NCBI RefSeq assembly: GCF_003667705.1
Contig: NZ_CP033019.1
Coordinates: 4,340,001-4,404,000, forward strand
Length of the DNA: 64,000 nucleotides
Reading direction: 5' to 3'
Source of the DNA: Janthinobacterium agaricidamnosum
GTDB taxonomy: Bacteria; Pseudomonadota; Gammaproteobacteria; Burkholderiales; Burkholderiaceae_D
The position numbers and the translations under genes were made by a program. Shown here piece after piece: positions 9,061-16,744 of the stretch. Under the pieces are notes generated by a model. It saw only the letters and a program-made list of their open reading frames with translations. It was not told the origin of the DNA and did no database searches. Position 1 is the first letter of the stretch. The number at the start of each line of letters is the position of its first letter.

Positions 9061-9864
9061 TCAGACCAGCGGCTCGGTCGAACCGGTCAGGGTAAAGATT
9101 TCAAAGCCCGTTTCCGTCACGGCCAGCGAATGCTCGAACTGCGCCGACAGCGAACGGTCTTTCGTCACCGTCGTCCATTTGTCGGGCAAGACCTTGACCT
9201 GGTAGCTGCCCACGTTGAGCATCGGTTCGATCGTGAAAATCATGCCCGGTTCGAGCACGATGCCCGTGCCGGCGCGGCCGTAGTGCAGCACTTGCGGCGT
9301 GTCGTGGAAGACCTGGCCCACGCCATGGCCGCAGAAGTCGCGCACGGAGGAAAAGCCCTGCGCCTTGGCCACCGCCTCGATGGCGGCGCCCACGTCGCCC
9401 AGGGTCGCGCCCGGACGCACGGTGTGGATGCCGGCCATCATGGCGTCATACGCCGTGTTGACGAGGCGGTTGGCCAGGATGGACACGGCGCCCACCTTGA
9501 AGGTGCGGCTGGTGTCGCCGAACCAGCCGTTGAATTTCGGCGTCACGTCGATGTTCAGGATGTCGCCCACTTTCAGGATCTTGGTCTCGGACGGGATGCC
9601 GTGCGTGACGACGTGATTGACGGAGATGCAGCTGGCGTGCTTGTAGCCGTGGTAGTCGATGGTGCCGGGGATGGCGCCGGCGGCGCGCATGAATTCCTCG
9701 CACATGGCGTCGAGTCTGGCCGTCGACACGCCCGGTTTGACGAAAGGCGCGATGTAGTCGAGCGTGTCGGCGGCGATGCGGCCGGCCGCGCGCATGCCGA
9801 TAAAACCTTCTTCGTCGTGCAGCGGGATTTTCTTGCCGTGTTCAAGCTGGGTGGAATAGCGCAT
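9061..9864 (-). CDS. map: Type I methionine aminopeptidase
   Basis: A 267-residue MetAP that removes the initiator methionine from nascent proteins. The five metal ligands are visible: Asp in LNIDVT, Asp in GDTSRTF, His in CGHGVG, Glu in FTIEPML and Glu in AQFEHS. The substrate-side His in NHVVTHG is present too. There is no N-terminal zinc-binding extension. The start at 9864 fits the family (MRYSTQLEHGKKIPLHDEEG). It sits between a tetR gene (17-bp gap) and a small unknown gene rather than beside rpsB, so it is probably a second, regulated copy; whether a housekeeping map exists elsewhere is not visible here. Confidence 0.92.
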   Translation of the reverse strand: MRYSTQLEHGKKIPLHDEEGFIGMRAAGRIAADTLDYIAPFVKPGVSTARLDAMCEEFMRAAGAIPGTIDYHGYKHASCISVNHVVTHGIPSETKILKVGDILNIDVTPKFNGWFGDTSRTFKVGAVSILANRLVNTAYDAMMAGIHTVRPGATLGDVGAAIEAVAKAQGFSSVRDFCGHGVGQVFHDTPQVLHYGRAGTGIVLEPGMIFTIEPMLNVGSYQVKVLPDKWTTVTKDRSLSAQFEHSLAVTETGFEIFTLTGSTEPLV

Positions 9865-9881
9865 GGGGATTCTTTTCTTTG

Positions 9882-10481
9882 TTAGTGTGATGTGGAATGC
9901 AAGGCCCAGCCGCGCACGGCGTCGTGCGAGGCGCGCAGCATGGCGTCGACGCTGGCCGGTATCGGCCGCTCCTGGGTCAGGTAGGGCTTGACGACGGCCA
10001 CGGGCGCGTCGATCAGCACGAATTTGAGCAGCATGTGATCGAGGTCCAGCGACGTGGTGGCCGGCATGGCTTCGGCGCAGCGCACAAAGCAGGCGTCGAG
10101 CGCCGCCTGTTCCTCTTCGACGGCGGCCAGCAATTGCTCGCTGAGACCACTGCTGAAATCGGGGCTGTCCGCGCATTGCAGCAGGAAGCGCGCGTATAGG
10201 GGCTTGCGCCGGCACCAGTCCAGCAGACCGTGCACGCCGGCCCAGGTGTCGCCGCCGAGCCAGCGGCTGGCTACTTCCTCGCGGAAGTCGCTTTTCACGC
10301 GCAGCCAGGCGCGCGCCAGGATGGCGTTGCGCGAATCGAAGCGGTGATACACGGAGCCGATGGGCGCGCCGGCCTTGACGGCGATGGCGGCCATCGACAC
10401 GGCGCCCACGCCGCACTGGGCGGCGACGGCGATCGCGCTGTCGATAAAGTTGTTTTCGTTGAATTTGGCGAGTCTGACCAT
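9882..10481 (-). CDS. TetR family transcriptional regulator
   Basis: A 199-residue regulator with an N-terminal helix-turn-helix (AIAVAAQCGVGAVSMAAIAVKAGAPIGSVYHRF, split here at about residues 16-48) and a helical ligand domain. It leads a probable operon with map and the small gene at 8654. The ATG at 10479-10481 has no ribosome site; a strong promoter predicts that transcription starts on or next to this ATG, and a 13-bp-arm palindrome overlaps it. The mRNA may be leaderless and autorepressed. Confidence 0.88.
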   Translation of the reverse strand: MVRLAKFNENNFIDSAIAVAAQCGVGAVSMAAIAVKAGAPIGSVYHRFDSRNAILARAWLRVKSDFREEVASRWLGGDTWAGVHGLLDWCRRKPLYARFLLQCADSPDFSSGLSEQLLAAVEEEQAALDACFVRCAEAMPATTSLDLDHMLLKFVLIDAPVAVVKPYLTQERPIPASVDAMLRASHDAVRGWALHSTSH

Positions 10482-10509
10482 TCAAATAGAATACAGATTC
10501 TATTTGAAT
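10480..10509. promoter_or_regulatory. Perfect palindromic operator of the tetR-map operon
   Basis: Two perfect 13-bp arms (ATTCAAATAGAAT and its reverse complement) flank a 4-nt spacer ACAG. The element covers the -10 hexamer, most of the promoter spacer and the start codon of tetR. This is the expected form and place of a TetR autorepressor site. Confidence 0.8.
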
Positions 10510-10516
10510 CCGTCAA
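10488..10516 (-). promoter_or_regulatory. Sigma-70 promoter of tetR, predicted leaderless transcript
   Basis: On the minus strand: TTGACG (10511-10516), 17-nt spacer, TATTCT (10488-10493). Counting 7 nt downstream places the transcription start at about 10481, the first base of the tetR ATG. Confidence 0.65.
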
Positions 10517-10581
10517 GCGCCCCCGACATGCGCCAACATGAGTTGCCCTGCTGCCTTACAATGGTATGCACGAACCGCCAC

Positions 10582-10587
10582 AAGGAG
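10582..10587 (+). promoter_or_regulatory. Ribosome binding site fixing a TTG start for AMP nucleosidase
   Basis: AAGGAG lies 7 nt before TTG at 10595. The only upstream ATG in frame (10538) lacks such a site and would add 19 residues unlike the family. Confidence 0.6.
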
Positions 10588-10594
10588 AATCCGC

Positions 10595-12109
10595 TTGCTT
10601 ACGCCCCCCTTCATCGCCTCCTCCCGCTTCGACGATCCACGCCTGGCGTTGGAACAGGTGCAAGCCATTTACCGCAGCAGCATCGAACACTTGCGCGACG
10701 CGCTGCAGCGCTTTGTCGCCGGCGAAGACATGCACGAACGGGTGCGCGCCTGCTACCCCTTCGTGCGCATCCAGACCGACACCGTGGCGCGCGCCGACTC
10801 GCCGCTGGCCTACGGCTTCGTCGCCGGCCCCGGCGTGTTTGAAACCACGCTGACGCGCCCCGACCTGTTCGGCGATTACTACCTGGACCAGTTCACCCTG
10901 CTGCTGAAAAACCATAACAGCGGCCAGAAAGTCCACCTGGAAGTAGGCGTGAGCGCCCAGCCCATCCCCGTGCATTTCTCGTTCGCCGAGCATGACCATA
11001 TCGAGGGCAATATGGATGCGGGCCGCCGCCTGGCCATGCGCGACCTATTCGACCTGCCCGACCTGTCGGCCATGGACGACGGCATCGCCAACGGCACGCA
11101 CGAACCGGCACACGGCGAAGCGCAGCCCCTGTCGCTGTTCACGGGACCGCGCGTCGATTATTCGCTGCAGCGCCTGCGCCACTACAGCGGCACCTCGCCG
11201 CAGCATTTCCAGAACTTCGTCCTGTTTACCAATTACCAGTTCTATATCGACGAATTCATCCGCCTGGGCCACGCCATGATGGACCGCGCGCCCGATGCGC
11301 AAGCGCCCTCGGACGAGGACGGCTACGTCGCCTTTGTCGAACCGGGCAACGTCGTCACGCGCCGGGTCGGCCAGACGGTCGAAAGCGAGGATGCGCTGGG
11401 CGCCGCCCCGCCGCGCCTGCCGCAGATGCCCGCGTATCACCTGCTGCGCGCGGACGGCAGCGGCATCACCATGGTCAATATCGGTGTCGGTCCGGCCAAC
11501 GCCAAGACCATCACCGACCATATCGCCGTGCTGCGCCCGCACGCCTGGCTGATGCTCGGCCATTGCGCGGGCCTGCGCACCACGCAAAGCCTGGGCGACT
11601 ACGTGCTGGCGCACGCGTATGTGCGCGAAGACCACGTGCTCGACGAAGACTTGCCGCTGTGGGTGCCGATCCCGCCGCTGGCGGAAATCCAGCAGGCGCT
11701 GCAAACGGCGGTGGCGGAAATCACCCAACTGACGGGGCATGACTTGAAACACATCATGCGCACGGGGACCGTGGCCAGCACGGACAACCGCAATTGGGAA
11801 CTGCTGCCGCAGCGCACGCCGGAGCGCCGCTTCAGCCAGAGCCGCGCCATCGCGCTGGACATGGAAAGCGCGACGATCGCCGCCAACGGCTTCCGTTTCC
11901 GCGTGCCGTACGGCACCCTGCTGTGCGTGAGCGACAAGCCGCTGCACGGCGAAATCAAGCTGCCCGGCATGGCCAACCACTTCTACCGCGAAAGAGTCGA
12001 CCAGCATCTGCGCATCGGCATCCGCGCCGTGGAACTGCTGCGCCGCCAGGGCGTGGACCGCCTGCACAGCCGAAAATTGCGCAGTTTTGCGGAAGTGGCG
12101 TTTCAATAA
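10595..12109 (+). CDS. amn: AMP nucleosidase
   Basis: A 504-residue enzyme that hydrolyses AMP to adenine and ribose 5-phosphate, setting AMP levels in purine metabolism. It has the N-terminal regulatory domain (YPFVRIQTDTVARADSPLAYGF, FGDYYLDQF) and the C-terminal nucleoside-phosphorylase fold (TMVNIGVGPANAKTITDH, LMLGHCAGLR, IALDMESATIAANGFRFRVPYGTLLCVSDKPLHGE). E. coli Amn is 484 residues. The TTG at 10595 is preferred because an AAGGAG lies 7 nt upstream. A strong terminator follows the gene. Confidence 0.92.
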   Translation: MLTPPFIASSRFDDPRLALEQVQAIYRSSIEHLRDALQRFVAGEDMHERVRACYPFVRIQTDTVARADSPLAYGFVAGPGVFETTLTRPDLFGDYYLDQFTLLLKNHNSGQKVHLEVGVSAQPIPVHFSFAEHDHIEGNMDAGRRLAMRDLFDLPDLSAMDDGIANGTHEPAHGEAQPLSLFTGPRVDYSLQRLRHYSGTSPQHFQNFVLFTNYQFYIDEFIRLGHAMMDRAPDAQAPSDEDGYVAFVEPGNVVTRRVGQTVESEDALGAAPPRLPQMPAYHLLRADGSGITMVNIGVGPANAKTITDHIAVLRPHAWLMLGHCAGLRTTQSLGDYVLAHAYVREDHVLDEDLPLWVPIPPLAEIQQALQTAVAEITQLTGHDLKHIMRTGTVASTDNRNWELLPQRTPERRFSQSRAIALDMESATIAANGFRFRVPYGTLLCVSDKPLHGEIKLPGMANHFYRERVDQHLRIGIRAVELLRRQGVDRLHSRKLRSFAEVAFQ

Positions 12110-12130
12110 GCGCGCTTCCCCGTCATGCCG

Positions 12131-12157
12131 GCCGCCCTCCACGGGCGGCTTTTTTTT
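12131..12157 (+). terminator. Rho-independent terminator after amn
   Basis: Perfect 7-bp stem GCCGCCC/GGGCGGC with a 5-nt loop, followed by eight T. Confidence 0.85.
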
Positions 12158-12160
12158 GCC

Positions 12161-12542
12161 CGTAGCGCTGACGCAATGCGGCGGGCAATCGTCGCAACGA
12201 CACTATAAAACGTCACAAAAAAACAACAGATGTCTAGATCCGCATTACAAAAAAAACAAAACTATCCACGCTTTTTTTGCTAATTGGAAAATTAAATTTA
12301 TTTAACAATTGAAATTTAATGATTTCCTGCCATACACAAATCAAATTCATCCAGCGTCGTTCTTCGAAGAGAGAATCCATACGCAAAAAGCAGAGCCGTC
12401 TTGACAGCCCAAGGCGAAAAATGGTCTGATGAATTGTAAATTTAAGCTGCTAAATTTATAAACATGGTAATTTTGAAAATACTTTCAAATAGCTAAATAA
12501 AAACCCTAAGGAAACTAAAGTTTCCTAGTTGGAGGATGGACA
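12161..12542 (+). other. AT-rich leader region before the TonB receptor gene
   Basis: About 380 bp without a credible gene. It is strikingly AT-rich from about 12225 on, against the high-GC flanks. A TTGACA occurs near 12400 but I see no matched -10. A GGAGG ribosome site precedes the 12543 start. It probably carries the promoter and regulator sites for the receptor. Confidence 0.5.
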
Positions 12543-15065
12543 ATGATTGAAAAGAAATTAAGCAAATCCTTGCGCATGATGTTTGCCGGCACTTTGGTCA
12601 TGAGCGCAGGCTTCATGCACCAGGCCGCTCAAGCGCAGGAAGCCAAGGCTGACGAGAAATTGCAGCGCGTGGTCGTCACCGGTTCCGCCATCAAGCGCGT
12701 GGATGCCGAAACGGCCGCACCGGTGGAGATTTACACCAAAAAAGATATCGAGCGCACGGGCGCCACCAGCGTTGCCGAATTGGTCAAGAATCTGGCCTCG
12801 ATCGACATCAATGATCAAGGCGAGCTGAGCGCCAACTCGCCTTCCGGTTCCGGCACCACCAACATCAAGATGCGCGGCTTGAGCGAACGCAACGTGCTGA
12901 TCCTCTTGAACGGCCGCCGCCTGCCAACCAATGCGCTGGCTGACGGTTCGGGCGCGGGCGCCGCGGTCGACGTCAACGCTATCCCGCTGAGCGCGCTGGA
13001 ACGCATTGAAATCCTGAAGGACGGCGGATCCGCCATTTATGGCGCCGATGCGGTGGCCGGCGTGATGAACTTCATCACCAAAAAGAACTACCAGGGCCTG
13101 GAAGCGAAGACCAGCTATGGTCAAAGCTCGCGCTCGGACGCCAAGGAAAAGACGGCCAACCTCGTGTACGGTTTTGGCGACTACGACACCCAGGGCTTCA
13201 ACGTACTGGCCACGGTCGACGTGTTCAAGCGCGATCCGATCTACCGCAAGGACCGCGACCTGACCCGTTCGGCCGACTTCCGTCGCTTTGGCGGCCCGGA
13301 TGGCCGCAGCGGCTTCCATCCTAGCGGCAATATCGCCGGCGGCGGCACCCTGGTGCCATGCCCACCGGACGATTTGAGCAACGGCTCCTGCCGTTTCGAC
13401 GTCAACAAGACCTTGCTGACCTCGACCAACGGCGCCGACCGCGTCAGCGGCATGCTGATCGGCAGCCTGAAAATCAGCGACAACATCCGCGCGTTCGCGG
13501 AATTTACCTATTCCGAAAGCAAGGATGACTTCGAAGCCCAGGCTGCTCCGGGCAACTTCGTAGTCAATGGCAAGACCGTTGCCGGCCGCTTTATGCAAAT
13601 GGGTCCTCGCAAGACCAACCGCAAGGGCACAATGACCCAGTTCTCGACGGGCCTGGAAGGCACGACGCGCGGCATCGACTGGGACGTCGCCATCGGCAAG
13701 GGCGTAAGCAAGGCCACCAACCGCGATTCGAACTACGCACATTACGATCTGTTCAACGAAGCGATCGAGAATGGTTCGATCGACCCGACCCGCACTGACA
13801 ACCCGCAAGCCGCCGTCGACAAGATTCGCCTGACGCCTACGCGCGCCGGCAAATCGGAACTGACCTTCTTCAACGCCAAGGCCTCGGCGCCGATCATGGA
13901 CCTGGCTGGCGGTGCGATGGCCTACGCCGTCGGCGTGTCGTACAACAAGGAAACGCTGAGCGACCAGCCCGACCAGAACCAGATCGATGGCCTGGTCTTC
14001 GGCAGCATCCAGCAGGCTGCCGTGAAGGCGGACCGCAATTCCAAGGGCATCTTCGGCGAACTGTCGATTCCCTTCCTGAAAAACGTCGAAGCTCAGGTCG
14101 CCTTGCGCTATGACGACATCTCGAATGTCGGCAGCAAGACCAGCCCGAAACTGGCTTTGCGCTACCAGCCGCTGAACAACCTGATGTTCCGCGGTTCGTA
14201 TGCAGGCAGCTACCTGGCGCCATCGCTGAAACAGATGTATGGCGGCGTCGATGCCGGTGCCTATACGACGAACGACAAGGAAATCTGCAATGCCTTCCCT
14301 TCGATTTCCGGCAATTGCACCAACTTCTCCTACTACCAGGTCTCCGGCTCCAACAAGGACTTGAAACCTGAAACGGGCAAGACCTATAACCTGGGCGTGG
14401 TGTTCTCGCCAGTGAACTCGCTGACGGTCAGCATCGATTACTTCAAGATCGACAAGAAGAACGAGATCGGTACCCTGACGGAAACCAAGGCAATCGAGCG
14501 CGGCAACGTCGAAATCAAGAATGGCGACGCGCGCATCCTGCTGAACAACCAGAACCTGGCTACCACCGAAGTACGCGGTTTCGATACGGACGTACGCTAC
14601 ACCTCGCCGCAAACGATGTTCGGCAAGTTCACGATCCGCAATGCGTCCACCGTCTACACCCGCATGGAAACGCAGGATACGGAAACGGATCCGGTGCAAA
14701 GCACGCTGAAGACGTTCATGAACCCGAAATACCGCAACACGTTTACTGCGAGCCTGGAAAAGGACAATATGTCCGGCTCCCTGGTCATTCGCACGACGGG
14801 CGACATGATCGACTCTGACAAGCGCCGCGAAGAAATCAAGCCGGGCACCCGCACGATTCCTTCGCACACGGAAGTCGATCTGACGGGCCAGTACGTGGCG
14901 ATGCAAAACCTGACCTTCACGGCCGGCATCAAGAACCTGTTCGACAAAATGCCGCCGTTTAGCGCAATGGGCGCCGGTAACCAGTACGGCACCCTGGGCT
15001 TTGCTCAGCTGTACAACGTGCGCGGCCGTTACTTCTACATCGGCGCAGGCTACAAGTTCATGTAA
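12543..15065 (+). CDS. TonB-dependent outer-membrane receptor
   Basis: An 840-residue TonB-dependent transporter. A signal peptide covers about residues 1-31 (cleavage near AQAQEAK). The plug domain starts around LQRVVVTGSAIKRVDAE, with IKMRGLSERNVLILLNGRRLP and KDGGSAIYGADAVAGVMNFIT. The 22-strand barrel follows and ends YFYIGAGYKFM, with the C-terminal aromatic typical of outer-membrane proteins. Residues QRVVVTGS are close to a TonB-box-like position. No neighbour reveals the substrate; it stands alone between two terminators behind an AT-rich leader, next to an insertion sequence. Confidence 0.9.
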   Translation: MIEKKLSKSLRMMFAGTLVMSAGFMHQAAQAQEAKADEKLQRVVVTGSAIKRVDAETAAPVEIYTKKDIERTGATSVAELVKNLASIDINDQGELSANSPSGSGTTNIKMRGLSERNVLILLNGRRLPTNALADGSGAGAAVDVNAIPLSALERIEILKDGGSAIYGADAVAGVMNFITKKNYQGLEAKTSYGQSSRSDAKEKTANLVYGFGDYDTQGFNVLATVDVFKRDPIYRKDRDLTRSADFRRFGGPDGRSGFHPSGNIAGGGTLVPCPPDDLSNGSCRFDVNKTLLTSTNGADRVSGMLIGSLKISDNIRAFAEFTYSESKDDFEAQAAPGNFVVNGKTVAGRFMQMGPRKTNRKGTMTQFSTGLEGTTRGIDWDVAIGKGVSKATNRDSNYAHYDLFNEAIENGSIDPTRTDNPQAAVDKIRLTPTRAGKSELTFFNAKASAPIMDLAGGAMAYAVGVSYNKETLSDQPDQNQIDGLVFGSIQQAAVKADRNSKGIFGELSIPFLKNVEAQVALRYDDISNVGSKTSPKLALRYQPLNNLMFRGSYAGSYLAPSLKQMYGGVDAGAYTTNDKEICNAFPSISGNCTNFSYYQVSGSNKDLKPETGKTYNLGVVFSPVNSLTVSIDYFKIDKKNEIGTLTETKAIERGNVEIKNGDARILLNNQNLATTEVRGFDTDVRYTSPQTMFGKFTIRNASTVYTRMETQDTETDPVQSTLKTFMNPKYRNTFTASLEKDNMSGSLVIRTTGDMIDSDKRREEIKPGTRTIPSHTEVDLTGQYVAMQNLTFTAGIKNLFDKMPPFSAMGAGNQYGTLGFAQLYNVRGRYFYIGAGYKFM

Positions 15066-15113
15066 TGTAGCGCAATCCCCGGCAGCCTGAAATGGCTGCC
15101 GGTACTGCCCTCG

Positions 15114-15140
15114 AAAGCCGCACGAGAGTGCGGCTTTTTT
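15114..15140. terminator. Rho-independent terminator after the TonB receptor gene
   Basis: Perfect 10-bp stem AAAGCCGCAC/GTGCGGCTTT with GAGA loop and a T run. The A run on the other side lets it work in both directions, so it may also stop reading from the insertion sequence. Confidence 0.85.
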
Positions 15141-15161
15141 CATGCCCGGCAGACGAAAAAA

Positions 15162-16221
15162 AGCTATGTCACCGTCAAATGTGGGAACTCGCCCAATGTT
15201 GCCTTCAATAATGTTTCTGGGGAGCGGATGCGCCCGGCGTCCAGTATCCAGCGCCAGCCCAGGTAATTCGGCAGGTAGCGCGTCGCCACGCCGTGAAAGG
15301 GGCGTAGCCAGCCGCGCAAGCGGCTGTGATACGCGTTGACGTTCTGCACGTGGGCGGCGCCCTGCACGCGGATGCCGGCACGCACATTGACGGCCTGGTG
15401 ACTGATGCCCGCTTCACGCGCGAAGGCGCGATAGGCAGCGTGGCCGTCGGTCATCAGCAAGATGTCCTTGTCGATCACCGGTGGCAGGCAGGCATGCAGC
15501 TGCGCCTTGGTCAGCGCCCCTTTTCCCGCGACGAAATCGCGGGTTTGTCCCGTGCGGTCGCGCGCCACCAGGATACAGACTTGTTCACTGGAAATGCCGC
15601 GCTTGCGGGCATGGCCGCCACGGCGGCGCGCCGGACGCGTCAGATGCCGCGCGCCCTTTTCCGATTCCAGCACATACAGCTCGTCCGCTTCGGCGATGCC
15701 ATGCAGGTAATGGGGCCGGTCCGTCTTGGCCAGGCTTAAAAACCGGTGGCGCCAGCGAAAGGCGGTGTTGCGGTGCACACCCAGCTGGCTTGCTGCCTTG
15801 CGCACGGAAGCCGACTCGAGCAGGCAGTTGGCGTAGTCGAGCCACAAGGTCTTGTGGCGCAAGCGGGCCAGCGGTGTGCCGGTGAGCGCATTGAAGGTGC
15901 GCCCGCACGGCACGCAACGGTAGCGCTGCAGTCCGTGCGCATGACCGTGCCGGTGCGCATGGCTGCTGTTGCAGGCGGGACAGTGTAACCGCTGCCGGGC
16001 CACGCTTTCGACCAGTGCCACGGCGGCGTTCCGCGATCCTGCCCCGTGCAGCAGAGCAGTGCTCGCCTGACGCTGGCGACGGCTCAGTGCGGCGAACTGG
16101 GCGATGAAGGTTTTCCATTCGGCTGGCTGCATGGATGGCTCCCGTTTGTCTGATATGTACAGTCAGACAGCCGGGCCTGGGGAAGATTCCTTGAGTTCCC
16201 CTATTTGTCGGGGACAGAGCC
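15162..16221 (-). mobile_element. IS1595-family insertion sequence, about 1.06 kb
   Basis: One intact transposase gene (15164-16132) lies between imperfect terminal inverted repeats at 15162-15190 and 16193-16221. The two ends match at 23 of 29 positions (left AGCTATGTCACC..., right end read inward GGCTCTGTCCCC...). Both flanks are A-rich (CGAAAAAA at left, TAAAAAAA at right), so an exact target duplication cannot be called. The right end touches the T tract of the terminator of the DUF1854/ABC operon. Confidence 0.8.
15164..16132 (-). CDS. IS1595-family transposase
   Basis: A 322-residue transposase. It has an N-terminal zinc ribbon (Cys51, Cys54, Cys73, Cys76; CPAC...CVPCGRTFN), a helix-turn-helix around SVRKAASQLGVHRNTAFRWRHR, and an ISXO2-like DDE-type domain with Asp150 (EADELYV) and Asp229 (LMTDGHAAY). 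The conserved tail HVQNVNAYHSRLRGWLRPF and YLPNYLGWR is typical of this family. The frame is complete, so the element may be active. The C-terminal codons overlap the left inverted repeat. Confidence 0.88.
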   Translation of the reverse strand: MQPAEWKTFIAQFAALSRRQRQASTALLHGAGSRNAAVALVESVARQRLHCPACNSSHAHRHGHAHGLQRYRCVPCGRTFNALTGTPLARLRHKTLWLDYANCLLESASVRKAASQLGVHRNTAFRWRHRFLSLAKTDRPHYLHGIAEADELYVLESEKGARHLTRPARRRGGHARKRGISSEQVCILVARDRTGQTRDFVAGKGALTKAQLHACLPPVIDKDILLMTDGHAAYRAFAREAGISHQAVNVRAGIRVQGAAHVQNVNAYHSRLRGWLRPFHGVATRYLPNYLGWRWILDAGRIRSPETLLKATLGEFPHLTVT

Positions 16222-16222
16222 T

Positions 16223-16250
16223 AAAAAAAACCGCTGCAGGCAGCGGTTTT
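16223..16250 (-). terminator. Terminator of the DUF1854/ABC transporter operon
   Basis: Perfect 11-bp stem AAAACCGCTGC/GCAGCGGTTTT with a 2-nt centre, followed on the minus strand by eight T (16223-16230). The insertion sequence ends right at this T tract. Confidence 0.85.
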
Positions 16251-16271
16251 CAGGTAACTCCAACGCTTAGC

Positions 16272-16742
16272 TTACAGGAAGCGGTCGAGTATCTTGCGCG
16301 TCGTCTTGTCGATATTAAACATGTCGCGTATCAAAAAGTGGATGCCGTGGTTGTCGGCGATCAAGAGCGACGCGGCACCGATGCGGCGGATGTCTTCTTC
16401 GCCTTTCAGCACGAATTGCGTCTCGCCCCGGTCCGTGTCGACATGCCAGGTGCATGGCGTGGCGAAGCTGGAGACGCTTTTCACCCTCGCGATCTCGGGC
16501 ATGAATTCGCGTCCTTCCAGCTCTTCCTGCAGCAGGCTGCGCGCCGGCTCCGGCATGGCGTCGAGGCGGTCGATCCACGCCACTTCCTTGCCGTTGCCCA
16601 GCACCAGCGAAATGCCTTCGTCCGGCGACTGGATGGGGAAGGCGCGCACGGGCGCCACGCCTTCAAAGACCTGGCCGTCCGCGTCCGTCATCACCAGCTT
16701 GCCGAAAGGGTCGCGGCTTAATGTAAAAGTTGTACTGGCCAT
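16272..16742 (-). CDS. DUF1854 family protein associated with cyanophycin metabolism
   Basis: A 156-residue soluble protein of the DUF1854 type (FTLSRDPFGKLVMTDADGQ, PVRAFPIQSPDEGISLV, GREFMPEIARVKSVSSFATPC, LKGEEDIRRIG, LIRDMFNIDKTTRKILDRFL). The family is usually found next to an ABC transporter and cyanophycin synthetases, as here: it starts 2 bp after the transporter stop. Its biochemical role is unknown. A terminator follows. Confidence 0.8.
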   Translation of the reverse strand: MASTTFTLSRDPFGKLVMTDADGQVFEGVAPVRAFPIQSPDEGISLVLGNGKEVAWIDRLDAMPEPARSLLQEELEGREFMPEIARVKSVSSFATPCTWHVDTDRGETQFVLKGEEDIRRIGAASLLIADNHGIHFLIRDMFNIDKTTRKILDRFL

Positions 16743-16744
16743 GC

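Noticed and set aside
12558..15143. A minus-strand open frame of 861 codons opposite the first TonB receptor
   Set aside because: No motif or start site; the plus strand has a clear receptor. Similar long shadows lie opposite the cphA genes, mutS, the second TonB receptor and the last TonB receptor.
15154..16229. Target-site duplication of the insertion sequence
   Set aside because: Both flanks are A runs and several end choices give near but not exact 8-bp matches, so no duplication can be claimed.
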